Assembly: GCF_024347395.1 (NCBI RefSeq) | Contig: NZ_AP025472.1 | Span: 2,728,001 to 2,792,000, forward strand | Direction: 5' to 3' | From: Vibrio cortegadensis | Lineage (GTDB): Bacteria; Pseudomonadota; Gammaproteobacteria; Enterobacterales; Vibrionaceae | Length of the DNA stretch: 64,000 nucleotides | In this document: piece after piece, positions 8,888 through 18,105 of the stretch | Position numbering within the stretch: position 1 is the stretch's first letter | How the letters are laid out: each line of letters begins with the position of its first letter | The notes under the pieces: generated by a model | Databases searched by the model: none | What the model was told of the DNA's origin: nothing | Seen by the model: the letters and a program-made list of their open reading frames with translations, nothing else | Program-made: the position numbers and the translations under genes

Positions 8888-10357
8888 TTACATCATAACA
8901 ACATCGAATTGTTCTTGAATATACAGTGACTCAGCTTGAATGCGGACTTGCTTACCAATGAAGACTTCCAACTCAGCTAAAGCGTGTGATTCGTCACCTT
9001 CCAACGTTTCAGCGACGGCAGGTGAAGCATAAACCACAAATTTATCTGCATCATAAGCACGATTTACTCGCGTTATTTCACGTAAAATTTCAAAGCAGAC
9101 AGTCTCGACAGTTTTCACCGAACCGCGCCCTTCACAAGTAGGACAACTCGAACAAAGAATATGCTCAATGCTTTCTCGAGTTCGTTTGCGGGTCATTTCA
9201 ACCAAACCAAGTTGAGTAAAGCCGTTTATATTGGTTTTAACGCGATCTTTACTTAATGCCAACTCTAATGAATTCAATACTCGCTTACGGTGCTCTTCTG
9301 ACATCATATCGATAAAATCAATAATAATGATCCCACCAAGGTTACGCAGACGCAATTGACGAGCAATCGCTTGAGTCGCTTCAACGTTAGTATTGAAAAT
9401 CGTTTCTTCTAAGTTTCGACGACCAACAAATGCCCCCGTATTAATATCGACGGTAGTCATCGCTTCAGTTTGATCGATAATCAAATAACCGCCGGATTTA
9501 AGTTCCACTTTTCGGTCCAGTGAACGCTGAATTTCATTCTCAGTGTCATGCATATCAAAAATAGGCTTGTCACCTTCATACAGCTCTAATTTCGACGTTA
9601 GCTCAGGTACATACTCAGAAGTAAATTCTTTTAAGTATTCAAACTCTTGACGAGAATCGATTTGAATTTTGTCCAGTTCAGTGCCAACAAAATCACGTAA
9701 GATTCGTTGTGCTAAACCAAGCTCTCCATAAAGTGTAGTACGAGTTTTATATTTTGATTTACGTTCAATGATCTTCTGCCACAAACGTTTCAAAAACGCA
9801 GCGTCTTGAGACAGTTCTTTCGCATCTGCCCCTTCCGCAGCGGTGCGGATAATGAAACCACCGTGCTCATCACAGTAACGTGATACGACTTTTTTCAATC
9901 GACCACGCTCTGATTCACTTTCAATACGCTGAGAGACGCCAACATGGCTCGCCCCCGGCATAAAGACAAGGTAACGAGAAGGTAAGGTAATATCGGTAGT
10001 AAGACGAGCGCCTTTAGTGCCAAGTGGGTCTTTCACCACCTGAACAACGATATCTTGGCCTTGGCGAACTAATTCAGAAATATCACGAACTTGGAACTGT
10101 TTTTTCTCATTTTCAGCGACGCATTCAGTATGCGGAACAATATCTGAAGCGTGCAAAAACGCCGCCTTTTCAAGGCCGATATCAACAAAAGCAGCCTGCA
10201 TTCCTGGTAGAACACGGCTTACTTTGCCTTTATATATGTTTCCAACAATCCCGCGACGAGCATCGCGTTCAACATGGACTTCTTGAAGAACTCCACCTTC
10301 TATCATGGCCACTCGAGTTTCACTCGGGGTCACATTTAATAGCAACTCAGCACTCAT
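8888..10357 (-). CDS. rng: ribonuclease G
   Basis: RNase G is an endoribonuclease of the RNase E/G family that matures the 5' end of 16S rRNA and degrades some mRNAs. The start was set at the ATG at 10357 (MSAELLLNV), preceded by GAGGTG. This gives 489 residues, the same as E. coli; an in-frame GTG three codons upstream is less likely. Visible parts are the S1 RNA-binding region (GNIYKGKVSRVLPGMQAAF, about residues 35-55), the DNase I-like catalytic region with acidic residues in TTVDINTGAF and IIIIDFIDMM, and the zinc-link cysteines in CSSCPTCEGRG. It lies 20 bases after maf and 10 bases before yhdP. In this window it sits on the same chromosome arm as three rRNA operons, but that proximity is probably incidental. 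Confidence 0.96.
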   Translation of the reverse strand: MSAELLLNVTPSETRVAMIEGGVLQEVHVERDARRGIVGNIYKGKVSRVLPGMQAAFVDIGLEKAAFLHASDIVPHTECVAENEKKQFQVRDISELVRQGQDIVVQVVKDPLGTKGARLTTDITLPSRYLVFMPGASHVGVSQRIESESERGRLKKVVSRYCDEHGGFIIRTAAEGADAKELSQDAAFLKRLWQKIIERKSKYKTRTTLYGELGLAQRILRDFVGTELDKIQIDSRQEFEYLKEFTSEYVPELTSKLELYEGDKPIFDMHDTENEIQRSLDRKVELKSGGYLIIDQTEAMTTVDINTGAFVGRRNLEETIFNTNVEATQAIARQLRLRNLGGIIIIDFIDMMSEEHRKRVLNSLELALSKDRVKTNINGFTQLGLVEMTRKRTRESIEHILCSSCPTCEGRGSVKTVETVCFEILREITRVNRAYDADKFVVYASPAVAETLEGDESHALAELEVFIGKQVRIQAESLYIQEQFDVVMM

Positions 10358-10377
10358 GAAGCGCACCTCAATGTAAT

Positions 10378-10947
10378 TTATAAGAATTCGTGCAAGAGCT
10401 GGTCTGTTTCAAATAAAGGTAAACCGACAACGGCGTAATAACTTCCTTCTATACGGGTGACAAATCGCCCCCCTAAACCTTGTATTCCGTAACTTCCAGC
10501 TTTATCGCATGGTTCCCCTGACAACCAATATTGTTCTATTTCGTATTCAGTTAGGGGCTTGAACCATACATCAGTAGTCACCACTACTGACGATTGTTTA
10601 GTGTCTGTTACCACGCTAACCGCTGTCATCACTTGATGGCGTTTAGCCGATAGTTTTAGCAACATGGATCTAGAATCAGAATAATCAACTGGCTTTTCTA
10701 ATACTTGATTATTACAAACAACCACAGTATCAGAACCAATCACGATTGAGTCCGGAGCAGATAAACTTAACCCTGCCCGAGCTTTATCTTGAGACAAACG
10801 AAGAACATATTCGTATGGGCTTTCATGAGCTTGCTTCTCTTCTTTTATGTCCGCATTCACAATGCTGAACTGATAGCCAAGTTGCTCAAGTAGCTCTTTA
10901 CGTCTTGGAGAGCCTGATGCTAGTACTAGGTTTATTTCATTGTGCAT
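10378..10947 (-). CDS. maf: Maf-family nucleoside triphosphate pyrophosphatase (YhdE type)
   Basis: Maf proteins hydrolyse dTTP, UTP and modified pyrimidine nucleotides to monophosphates, which cleans the nucleotide pool; overexpression inhibits septum formation. The 189-residue protein shows the N-terminal ASGSPRR motif (residues 10-16) and the catalytic segment IGSDTVV with Asp73. A KAGSYGIQG segment near the C-terminus contributes conserved Lys and Gln residues. The gene follows mreD by 4 bases and precedes rng by 20, as in E. coli, where it is called yhdE. Complete and unremarkable. Confidence 0.94.
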   Translation of the reverse strand: MHNEINLVLASGSPRRKELLEQLGYQFSIVNADIKEEKQAHESPYEYVLRLSQDKARAGLSLSAPDSIVIGSDTVVVCNNQVLEKPVDYSDSRSMLLKLSAKRHQVMTAVSVVTDTKQSSVVVTTDVWFKPLTEYEIEQYWLSGEPCDKAGSYGIQGLGGRFVTRIEGSYYAVVGLPLFETDQLLHEFL

Positions 10948-10951
10948 TAAG

Positions 10952-11440
10952 CTATCTCACGTGCCACTGACGACGAATTCGTCTCATTAGTAAAAACATC
11001 CATGGCCAAAGTATACAGTTAATCATACCTGCCCACAGAGATAATGGGTTAAACACGACATCTTGGATCAAATATTCACCAAAGAAGATCAATACTTGCA
11101 TTAGAATCGTTAATAAACCGATGATTATGGCCTGTTGCCACAATGCCATATTCCTAATGACAAGAAAGTTCAATGCAATGATGTAGATGATGAGCGACAT
11201 CATCATCCCTCGGATACCTAATGTCGATCCAATCAATAAATCCCAAAGTAGCCCTAAAACTAACGCGGTACCAACATTGACTCTATGTGGCAATGCGAGC
11301 ACCCAATAACACGTCACAAGTAATAACCAAGATGGGCGTAATAAATCTAGGAGCCCAGGCCATGGAATAGTTTGTAGCACTAACGCAAAGATGAAAGAGG
11401 TACCAATCACGATTTTGCTTCTTAATACACTATTCGCCAT
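10952..11440 (-). CDS. mreD: rod shape-determining protein MreD
   Basis: MreD is an integral inner-membrane protein of the elongasome that works with MreB, MreC, RodA and PBP2 to build the lateral cell wall. The 162-residue protein is almost wholly hydrophobic, with about five predicted membrane segments. Conserved segments include RPSWLLLVTCYWVLALPHRV in the first third and GLLWDLLIGSTLG. Its ATG at 11440 lies inside the end of mreC (11-base overlap), which implies translational coupling. Length matches the family (162 in E. coli). Confidence 0.95.
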   Translation of the reverse strand: MANSVLRSKIVIGTSFIFALVLQTIPWPGLLDLLRPSWLLLVTCYWVLALPHRVNVGTALVLGLLWDLLIGSTLGIRGMMMSLIIYIIALNFLVIRNMALWQQAIIIGLLTILMQVLIFFGEYLIQDVVFNPLSLWAGMINCILWPWMFLLMRRIRRQWHVR

Positions 11441-12386
11441 TTTTAGCCTCTACTTTTACATCATCTTTCTTTGCTTTATCTTTCGCTATTGCGGCTTCAT
11501 CTTCATGCTTAACCTGCTCCTTCGCCATACTTTCTGGGGCAGATTGCTGAACTTGAAGACGGCGCTCTTCATTCGGCCAAATCAAGAGTAAATACCTTAA
11601 GCGATCAAATTCAACTACAGGCTCGGCGGTAATGGCCGCAAACTCACGACGCATATCGTGTTCAACAGATGTCACATAGGCAACAGGATACCCTTCAGGA
11701 TAAACACCGCCTAAACCTGAAGTCACCAGAAAATCACCATTCTGAATGTCAGTACTGGTGGGTATATATTCAAGCTGAATTTGGTCTACTTTCCCGTTTC
11801 CAGAAGCGATCACTCGGATGTCATTACGTACCACTTGAACAGGGATGGCATTATTTGCATCAGTCAGTAGCAATACACGGCTATTATGAGCGGCAACAAA
11901 CGTCACTTGACCGACAACACCTTTTTCATTCAGAACAGGTTGCCCTTCATATACACCATCAATCCGACCTTTATCGATAACGACTTGATGTCGGTAAGGA
12001 GACGTATCAACAGCCATCACTTCGGTTACAACCTTGCGCTCATCTCGAACGAAAGGAGAACCCAATAATTTCCGTAATCGCTGATTTTCTTCTTTATATT
12101 GATCCAATAAGATCAAGTCACTTTTGAGGCGCAAAACCTCTCGCTTCATTGCGTAACTATTCTCTATCAAACCTTGACGAGTATTCAAACGCTCATAGAA
12201 ACCATCAAACATGACTCGCGGTAAGTTAGCTGTATATTGAATAGGGGCAACAAGGCTATTGAGGAAATAGCGGACACTTGAGAATGTGTCTAAACGACTA
12301 TCAGCCAGCATAAGGCTGGCTGATAGAATTACAGCAAAAAACAAGCGCAGTTGTAGAGATGGGCCTCTACCAAAAATTGGCTTCAT
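11430..12386 (-). CDS. mreC: rod shape-determining protein MreC
   Basis: MreC is a bitopic inner-membrane protein whose periplasmic part activates PBP2/RodA within the elongation complex. The 318-residue protein has a short cytoplasmic start (MKPIFGRGPS), a membrane segment at about residues 11-28, a coiled coil (about 65-110, rich in Leu, Lys and Glu around REVLRLKSDLILLDQYKEEN) and the beta-domain with motifs such as VDKGRIDGVYEGQPV-like and TSGLGGVYPEGYPV. The C-terminal tail is highly charged and low in complexity, a feature that varies between vibrios. It overlaps mreD by 11 bases. The 65-base gap to mreB contains a CTAG-rich repeat, described separately. Confidence 0.95.
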   Translation of the reverse strand: MKPIFGRGPSLQLRLFFAVILSASLMLADSRLDTFSSVRYFLNSLVAPIQYTANLPRVMFDGFYERLNTRQGLIENSYAMKREVLRLKSDLILLDQYKEENQRLRKLLGSPFVRDERKVVTEVMAVDTSPYRHQVVIDKGRIDGVYEGQPVLNEKGVVGQVTFVAAHNSRVLLLTDANNAIPVQVVRNDIRVIASGNGKVDQIQLEYIPTSTDIQNGDFLVTSGLGGVYPEGYPVAYVTSVEHDMRREFAAITAEPVVEFDRLRYLLLIWPNEERRLQVQQSAPESMAKEQVKHEDEAAIAKDKAKKDDVKVEAKNGE

Positions 12387-12398
12387 TTATATTTGGTC

Positions 12399-12441
12399 CT
12401 AGAATCTAGGTCCTAGGCACTAGAACATTTCTAGAACCTAG
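12399..12441. repeat. CTAG-rich palindromic repeat between mreB and mreC
   Basis: Six CTAG tetranucleotides occur within 43 bases, in related units of the form CTAGAA, CTAGGTC and CTAGAACCTAG, giving several possible short hairpins. CTAG is generally rare in enterobacterial-type genomes, so the clustering is not expected by chance. It fills most of the mreB-mreC gap. Function unknown. Confidence 0.7.
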
Positions 12442-12451
12442 CACTAAACCG

Positions 12452-13495
12452 TTATTCTTCGCTGAACAGATCGCCACCATGCATGTCGATCATTTCTAGA
12501 GCTTTACCGCCACCAAGAGCAACACATGTTAATGGCTCTTCTGCAACGACAACTGGGATCCCAGTCTCTTCTGTTAATAAGCGATCAAGGTCTTTCAGTA
12601 GCGCACCGCCACCTGTTAGAACCATGCCATTTTCAGAGATATCAGAAGCCAGCTCAGGTGGGCATTGCTCTAACGCAACCATCACAGCTGAAACAATGCC
12701 GGATAGTGGCTCTTGCAGTGCTTCAAGAATTTCATTTGAGTTAAGTGTAAAGCTACGAGGAACACCTTCAGCAAGGTTACGACCACGCACTTCAATCTCT
12801 TCAACATCATCACCAGGATACGCTGAACCAATTTCATGCTTGATGCGTTCTGCCGTTGCTTCACCAATTAAGCTGCCGTAGTTACGACGAACATAGTTAA
12901 TGATCGCTTCATCGAAACGGTCACCACCAATACGAACAGATGACGAGTACACCACACCATTCAGTGAAATTACCGCGACTTCTGTTGTACCGCCACCGAT
13001 ATCGATAACCATCGAACCTGTTGCTTCAGATACTCGAAGACCAGCACCAATCGCTGCGGCCATTGGCTCATCAATCAGGTAAACTTCACGAGCGCCCGCA
13101 CCAAGTGCTGACTCACGAATAGCACGACGCTCAACCTGAGTTGAACCACAAGGTACACAAACCAAAACGCGCGGGCTTGGTTTAAGCACGCTATTATCGT
13201 GAACTTGTTTAATGAAGTGTTGTAGCATTTTTTCAGTTACGTAGAAGTCGGCGATCACACCATCTTTCATCGGACGAATTGCTGAAATATTACCGGGTGT
13301 ACGACCTAGCATTTGCTTTGCTTCATGGCCGACAGCTGCAACACTCTTTGCTGATCCTGAACGGTCTTGACGAATTGCAACTACTGAAGGTTCATCGAGA
13401 ACGATGCCTTGGCCTTTAACGTATATAAGTGTGTTGGCAGTACCTAAATCGATAGATAGGTCGTTTGAAAACATGCCACGAAGTTTTTTAAACAT
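12452..13495 (-). CDS. mreB: cell shape-determining actin homologue MreB
   Basis: MreB forms membrane-bound antiparallel filaments that direct lateral wall synthesis. The 347-residue protein matches E. coli length and shows the actin-fold phosphate and nucleotide motifs: SIDLGTANT (residues 14-22), VIDIGGGTTEVAV (about 166) and VLTGGGALLKDL near the C-terminus. The N-terminal MFKKLRGMFSND provides the amphipathic membrane-binding start. It is the first gene of the mre-to-tldD run. The 173 bases between it and mshQ hold its presumed promoter and a hairpin. Confidence 0.98.
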   Translation of the reverse strand: MFKKLRGMFSNDLSIDLGTANTLIYVKGQGIVLDEPSVVAIRQDRSGSAKSVAAVGHEAKQMLGRTPGNISAIRPMKDGVIADFYVTEKMLQHFIKQVHDNSVLKPSPRVLVCVPCGSTQVERRAIRESALGAGAREVYLIDEPMAAAIGAGLRVSEATGSMVIDIGGGTTEVAVISLNGVVYSSSVRIGGDRFDEAIINYVRRNYGSLIGEATAERIKHEIGSAYPGDDVEEIEVRGRNLAEGVPRSFTLNSNEILEALQEPLSGIVSAVMVALEQCPPELASDISENGMVLTGGGALLKDLDRLLTEETGIPVVVAEEPLTCVALGGGKALEMIDMHGGDLFSEE

Positions 13496-13548
13496 ATTCT
13501 TCGCTCATCCTGCAAGAATTAGAAGACAAAAATTGCACTAAATGTACC

Positions 13549-13575
13549 AATGCCTTGCCATCACAGCAAGGCATT
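13549..13575 (-). other. hairpin downstream of mshQ, upstream of mreB
   Basis: A perfect 10-base-pair stem (13549-13558 with 13566-13575) with a 7-base loop lies between mshQ and mreB. On the minus strand it is not directly followed by a T-run, so a simple terminator is uncertain. It could protect the mshQ mRNA end or lie in the mreB leader. Confidence 0.45.
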
Positions 13576-13668
13576 GAAGTATAAACATGGACAGAAACCC
13601 GCATTTTCTTACAGATTCCTAACTTAGATAGGTAAATCTAAACTTTTATCCTACCTAAACCCCCTTTA

Positions 13669-16600
13669 TTAGTTAGTCAACCCAGGTTCATTGCGGAAAA
13701 TAATCCTGTCATTACCACGATTGATGCCGAAAGTAACAACGGCAGATGGATCTTCATCACCTTTATTTCGCCAATTGTAAATTAACCAAGGTTGAATACC
13801 CGTAGACCAACTGCAAGTTACACCATCAGGATTCGCTATATTACCTTGACGCAAGAACAAACGGACTTGCTCTCGGCGACTGGTCGCTTGCCTCGCGTAG
13901 ATACTTAATGACTCCCCCTTATCTACACTACCATCATCAGAAACAGGGTTTAGTGTATTCGCTAACTTAGCATCACTGACAGCAGGGGTAATCTCAGACC
14001 ATTCAATATGGTTACACTGCATATTATTACTCGTATCGAAACGACTATTGCTATCTTTAGCATTGAGAACAAAGCTCCCTGCTCGCCAATATTCAATGCT
14101 GAGTGGAACCCTTACCGAGTAACCCTGATTTCCACCTACATCTTGCAATCTCATCCGGCCATAACGCACATCGGGTTGTGCTGCTAACAACTGACTGGCC
14201 ACTTTAGATATCGTCCCATCTGTACCTGTAACCTTAAATAACGTTGGATCTGTATGATTACTGCTTCCATCTCCTGAGCTGTCTAATGACAGACTAAGTT
14301 CAGTGGTGGTCTTCACATCTCCTACCCATGTTGAATTGTATGGACCATCTGGTGTGGTAATGTTGGCTCCCGCTCCAATTCGATTCCACTTAGCATCAGT
14401 CCATGAGCGACTCCATATACCTGTTTTATTACCCCAATGACTGGCGTCTAGCTCTGAGTCTAAAATACTCACCCGATCAGATTTATCTCCTCGAAGGTAA
14501 AAACTGGCTTTCAATACTTCATCGAAACTACCGTAGTTCTTCGTTTCATCGCCAGTACTGTTATAGGCTTTAACCTCAAAAGCGACTGACTGGAAAGGTT
14601 GCCCCATATAAGTAGACCCACCTTGCTGATCAGGAGCAGTCCACGTCGATTGAGTGATATTGAAGTAATCGGGATAGAAGCGGCCAATACTCTCTTCGTC
14701 TTCCACTAAAGATGTAGACTGATAATGTGCATTAGACTTCATCTTCAATGTGCCAACTTCGTTCCAACGCAGTTCCAGAGTCTTCATTCGGTCATTCGTG
14801 CTATTTTTATCTGTAGATGCAAACTCGCCAATTAAAGGCGCCGCTAAGTTAGCTAATTTCCCACCACTCGGATAAGCGACCTCAAGAGAGGCGACATAAG
14901 GGGCGGAATGCCCTTTTGTATCCGTAAAATAGTTAAATGTTGCCGCTAGTGTACATTCATCGACACCGCTGCTATCGGAATACACGACAGGCTTGAGAGA
15001 GCCTTTGAATAACTCACCAGCTGAGATAAAAGCGCCATCAAGCGCCGTTGTCGCGCCTGGATTATCTTTTGTGGTTCCACCAGCCAGAGGTGCTTTAACA
15101 TCACAAATCGCAATCTTCCAAGGGCGCGATTTAATAGTAAAGCTACCCGTCAATTTGCCACCACCATCGATTGGGCAACCTGATAATCCGGTACAGTCAA
15201 ATTTATCATCTGTCAGCGTGACCAAGAACTCTCCAGATTCCGATATTTTAAGCGTATCTTCCCGAGCCCCTTTATCTCCTGAAGTAAAGACTGGCGCATA
15301 AGTCAACACACCTTTCTTCGCTAACGTTGGATCCGGTTTTTTGACTTCATAGCTAATGCTTGGTGTCCCGCTATACGTTTCAACTTTAGTTTTACCAGTA
15401 TCACTGCAAGCAAGAACTGTCGTAGTCACGTCATTATCTTTACCCGCGATAACCGTTTGGTCTAGTACTTCAAACTTAAATGGTACGAACTTAAACTGAC
15501 TTTTAACGCTCTGACTCGTATCGTCGTCCATCGTCACGCTTAAGTTATAATTCGTCGACAAGCTAATATTACTCGTATTTTTCGGTGTCACTTTTAATTT
15601 AAGAACGCCAGAACTGTTTGATGTGAAGTTTGGGTATCTGCCAGAACCAAAACCAGGCTCTGCCGTCACATTAAATCGATTAGCATTTGGATCAACCTCA
15701 ACGGTGACAGGGAGGCTTTCGGTTTCATCATTGTTGGTCGTGTTAATGGTAAACACGGGCACATCATCACACATTAGCGCAATATCTGTCTCTGGCGTCA
15801 TTGTGACTTTGTAGTCATCAAACGGTTTGAAGCACTTATTGTCCGTGGCAATAATTTGAGCGTCATTATGCATGTCGATAGACCGTGCAGTAACCGCACC
15901 ATTAACCGTCGCTTCGTTACTTAATGACACTGCAACTTCACTATATAGCAGCCCTGTAAATTCAGTGCGGGAGTTAAAGTCGACCTGACTACCTGTATAT
16001 GAGTGCACAAATACCTGTAGTGAGCCTGAACCTGTCTCTTCAAATTTACTCGGACTTGCATCCCTTTCAATTCGGCTACTTAAATTGAGTTGCTGTACAT
16101 GAATAAGTACCTCTTCCCCATCCGGTATTTCTATCACCCCACCATTATTGATATCGATTTTTTTAACCCAATAGACACCGGATTTAAAAATGGCTTTTGA
16201 GCCGCGACCAACAGCGAGTGAGCCAATGACTTCATTATTTTTAAAGACGCGAGGTGAGGGTTCATCCCACAGTGAGATATTTTCGAGAGCTGGATTGGTT
16301 GGAATTTGAAAACTCTCTAATTCAGGCTTTTCAACCATAAGCCCTGATGAGCCAACGCAGGCCTTTCCATCACAAGCTATGCCCTGGTTGGTTCCGGTAA
16401 TATCCGCCTGATAAAATCCAACATTACGATTACCACTCGTCACCGGAGCGCCAATTATTTTCGCGTTATTATCTAACAATAGAGACGCTGATGAGTTGCC
16501 ATTCCATGTTTGGGCTGGAGAAGGAAATAGATTACATACAGCTTGAGCTGGTGGCTTCTCAAACATGAAGAATGAAGCGACTTCTTGCTTGTGTCTTCGT

Positions 16601-18102
16601 TCTACGCCAGATTTAGTATTACTATCATCCATATCCTCTTCAACAATAAAGGCTACTTTATCTTTTTTTACGTCACATCGGCGTAACCACCCTCCATCTT
16701 CACCATCTCGTGAGTTTTTGGTTCCCACCAATGTAGGTACCGAATCAAAAGAGGTAGTATCCGGAAAGTTGGTATAAATTGCACAGCCATCAACGATGGG
16801 TTGCACCACTTTTTCAGTAAACCCAGTGGTATTTAACGTCGTCGCACTCCCTAACCAAAATTTTAATCCCGAAACATAGCCCTGGCCAAGACCTGCAACA
16901 AACGCTACTTTTTCGTCAATGGAGATATCACTATTTGAGCCCACCTCTGAACGCTCAAGAAATAAATTAAACGAATTTTTTGTGACACTCTCAGCCGCAC
17001 CAGTGATCCAACGAGGCTCGCCATCCGCTAATTTGTTATTTAGAGTTTGGACCTCAACTAAAACTCCGGGTTTCTCTGACACGCTCCCCTGGAAAGGGTT
17101 CGGTGCTCCAAAGTCAGTATAGTTAATTAGTTTTTTGTTACAGCCGTTCTTTTTGCCACAAGCAGTATTTGTATTCACACTACCCGCAACGATTCGCGAA
17201 CCATTACTTAAATCGAGAACCCCGGGTTCAATTACAAAGTAATCTATATTCTGCATGGGTGCAGGAACAAAATTGACCGATGAACTTGCTTTCCTATGGG
17301 GTGCTATTTTTTGAGAGATAACAGCTTGAGAATTTGTGACATCATGCACTCGAAGAGTAGATGGATACTCCGTGGTTTTTGTATCTTTGTTTGATAATGA
17401 TGCATCAATCGTCGGCATCACAAAAACCAATGGCGTTTCACCTGTATAGGTTTTATCAAATGTCAGTACGCAGGTAACTGTCGCATTATCGTGGTCATTG
17501 CTGCCATCGCCATTGTGATCGTGCTCGGTTCCAGCCAAAGAGTTAAGCGTACAGGCTGATGAGTCAATTGTGCCAAATTCAAATTTCGGGCTAGTGTTGA
17601 TTGGAGGAAGAGGGGGGGAAGGAGGGGTAACGTCACCGTCAGCACAACTCACCTCCGAATTATCGCCACTGACATTCAACTCTCCGTTCCCACCCTCGAC
17701 GGTTATTGCAGCAAAGCTCTGGTACTTAAATCCAGAGCCAGAGTCAAGTTTGTAGGACAAATTTCCGCTTTTACCATTACTTGATGTGGGAGTGTATGTC
17801 AAAAGTACACGTTGGCCCGGTGTTACGTCATTATCTTGTATTGCTGCAGCAACTACACTTGACCAAAGAATGACTGGCGGTTTATTTGAGCTTAGTGTTA
17901 CAGTGACCGGATTAGGGTTCGGAACCGTGAACGTAATAGAAAAACCATCCTGACGCTTCAAATCTGAACAGTTCTCTAGGGAGAAGTCACCGGAAGCACT
18001 AGCAAAGAAACTAAAAAAGCAAGACAGAGCGATCCCGAGCCACTTAATCTTTCCAGCCAACTCTAGAGTTTTCTTCTTTAAATACGAATACAGAAACGAC
18101 AT
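13669..18102 (-). CDS. mshQ: MSHA biogenesis protein MshQ, very large secreted protein
   Basis: MshQ is the last gene of the MSHA locus. Its precise role is poorly known. The 1477-residue protein starts with a signal-peptide-like segment (hydrophobic core about residues 23-37, then FFASASG). It is rich in Ser, Thr, Gly, Asp and Asn and has Cys scattered along its length, as expected for an exported beta-rich protein. A central segment (about residues 620-760) with many short beta-like repeats ends in a Cys-containing linker. The C-terminal third resembles the DUF6701 region of MshQ-type proteins. It starts 3 bases after the mshP stop. I infer a cell-surface or pilus-tip role by analogy with PilY1-type proteins coded beside minor pilins; no PilY1 homology is claimed. 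The start is the longest frame, and a later Met is possible. Confidence 0.85.
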   Translation of the reverse strand: MSFLYSYLKKKTLELAGKIKWLGIALSCFFSFFASASGDFSLENCSDLKRQDGFSITFTVPNPNPVTVTLSSNKPPVILWSSVVAAAIQDNDVTPGQRVLLTYTPTSSNGKSGNLSYKLDSGSGFKYQSFAAITVEGGNGELNVSGDNSEVSCADGDVTPPSPPLPPINTSPKFEFGTIDSSACTLNSLAGTEHDHNGDGSNDHDNATVTCVLTFDKTYTGETPLVFVMPTIDASLSNKDTKTTEYPSTLRVHDVTNSQAVISQKIAPHRKASSSVNFVPAPMQNIDYFVIEPGVLDLSNGSRIVAGSVNTNTACGKKNGCNKKLINYTDFGAPNPFQGSVSEKPGVLVEVQTLNNKLADGEPRWITGAAESVTKNSFNLFLERSEVGSNSDISIDEKVAFVAGLGQGYVSGLKFWLGSATTLNTTGFTEKVVQPIVDGCAIYTNFPDTTSFDSVPTLVGTKNSRDGEDGGWLRRCDVKKDKVAFIVEEDMDDSNTKSGVERRHKQEVASFFMFEKPPAQAVCNLFPSPAQTWNGNSSASLLLDNNAKIIGAPVTSGNRNVGFYQADITGTNQGIACDGKACVGSSGLMVEKPELESFQIPTNPALENISLWDEPSPRVFKNNEVIGSLAVGRGSKAIFKSGVYWVKKIDINNGGVIEIPDGEEVLIHVQQLNLSSRIERDASPSKFEETGSGSLQVFVHSYTGSQVDFNSRTEFTGLLYSEVAVSLSNEATVNGAVTARSIDMHNDAQIIATDNKCFKPFDDYKVTMTPETDIALMCDDVPVFTINTTNNDETESLPVTVEVDPNANRFNVTAEPGFGSGRYPNFTSNSSGVLKLKVTPKNTSNISLSTNYNLSVTMDDDTSQSVKSQFKFVPFKFEVLDQTVIAGKDNDVTTTVLACSDTGKTKVETYSGTPSISYEVKKPDPTLAKKGVLTYAPVFTSGDKGAREDTLKISESGEFLVTLTDDKFDCTGLSGCPIDGGGKLTGSFTIKSRPWKIAICDVKAPLAGGTTKDNPGATTALDGAFISAGELFKGSLKPVVYSDSSGVDECTLAATFNYFTDTKGHSAPYVASLEVAYPSGGKLANLAAPLIGEFASTDKNSTNDRMKTLELRWNEVGTLKMKSNAHYQSTSLVEDEESIGRFYPDYFNITQSTWTAPDQQGGSTYMGQPFQSVAFEVKAYNSTGDETKNYGSFDEVLKASFYLRGDKSDRVSILDSELDASHWGNKTGIWSRSWTDAKWNRIGAGANITTPDGPYNSTWVGDVKTTTELSLSLDSSGDGSSNHTDPTLFKVTGTDGTISKVASQLLAAQPDVRYGRMRLQDVGGNQGYSVRVPLSIEYWRAGSFVLNAKDSNSRFDTSNNMQCNHIEWSEITPAVSDAKLANTLNPVSDDGSVDKGESLSIYARQATSRREQVRLFLRQGNIANPDGVTCSWSTGIQPWLIYNWRNKGDEDPSAVVTFGINRGNDRIIFRNEPGLTN

Positions 18103-18105
18103 ACC

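Noticed and set aside
13549..13575. Hairpin as a definite terminator of mshQ
   Set aside because: There is no T-run directly after the stem, so it is listed only as a hairpin.
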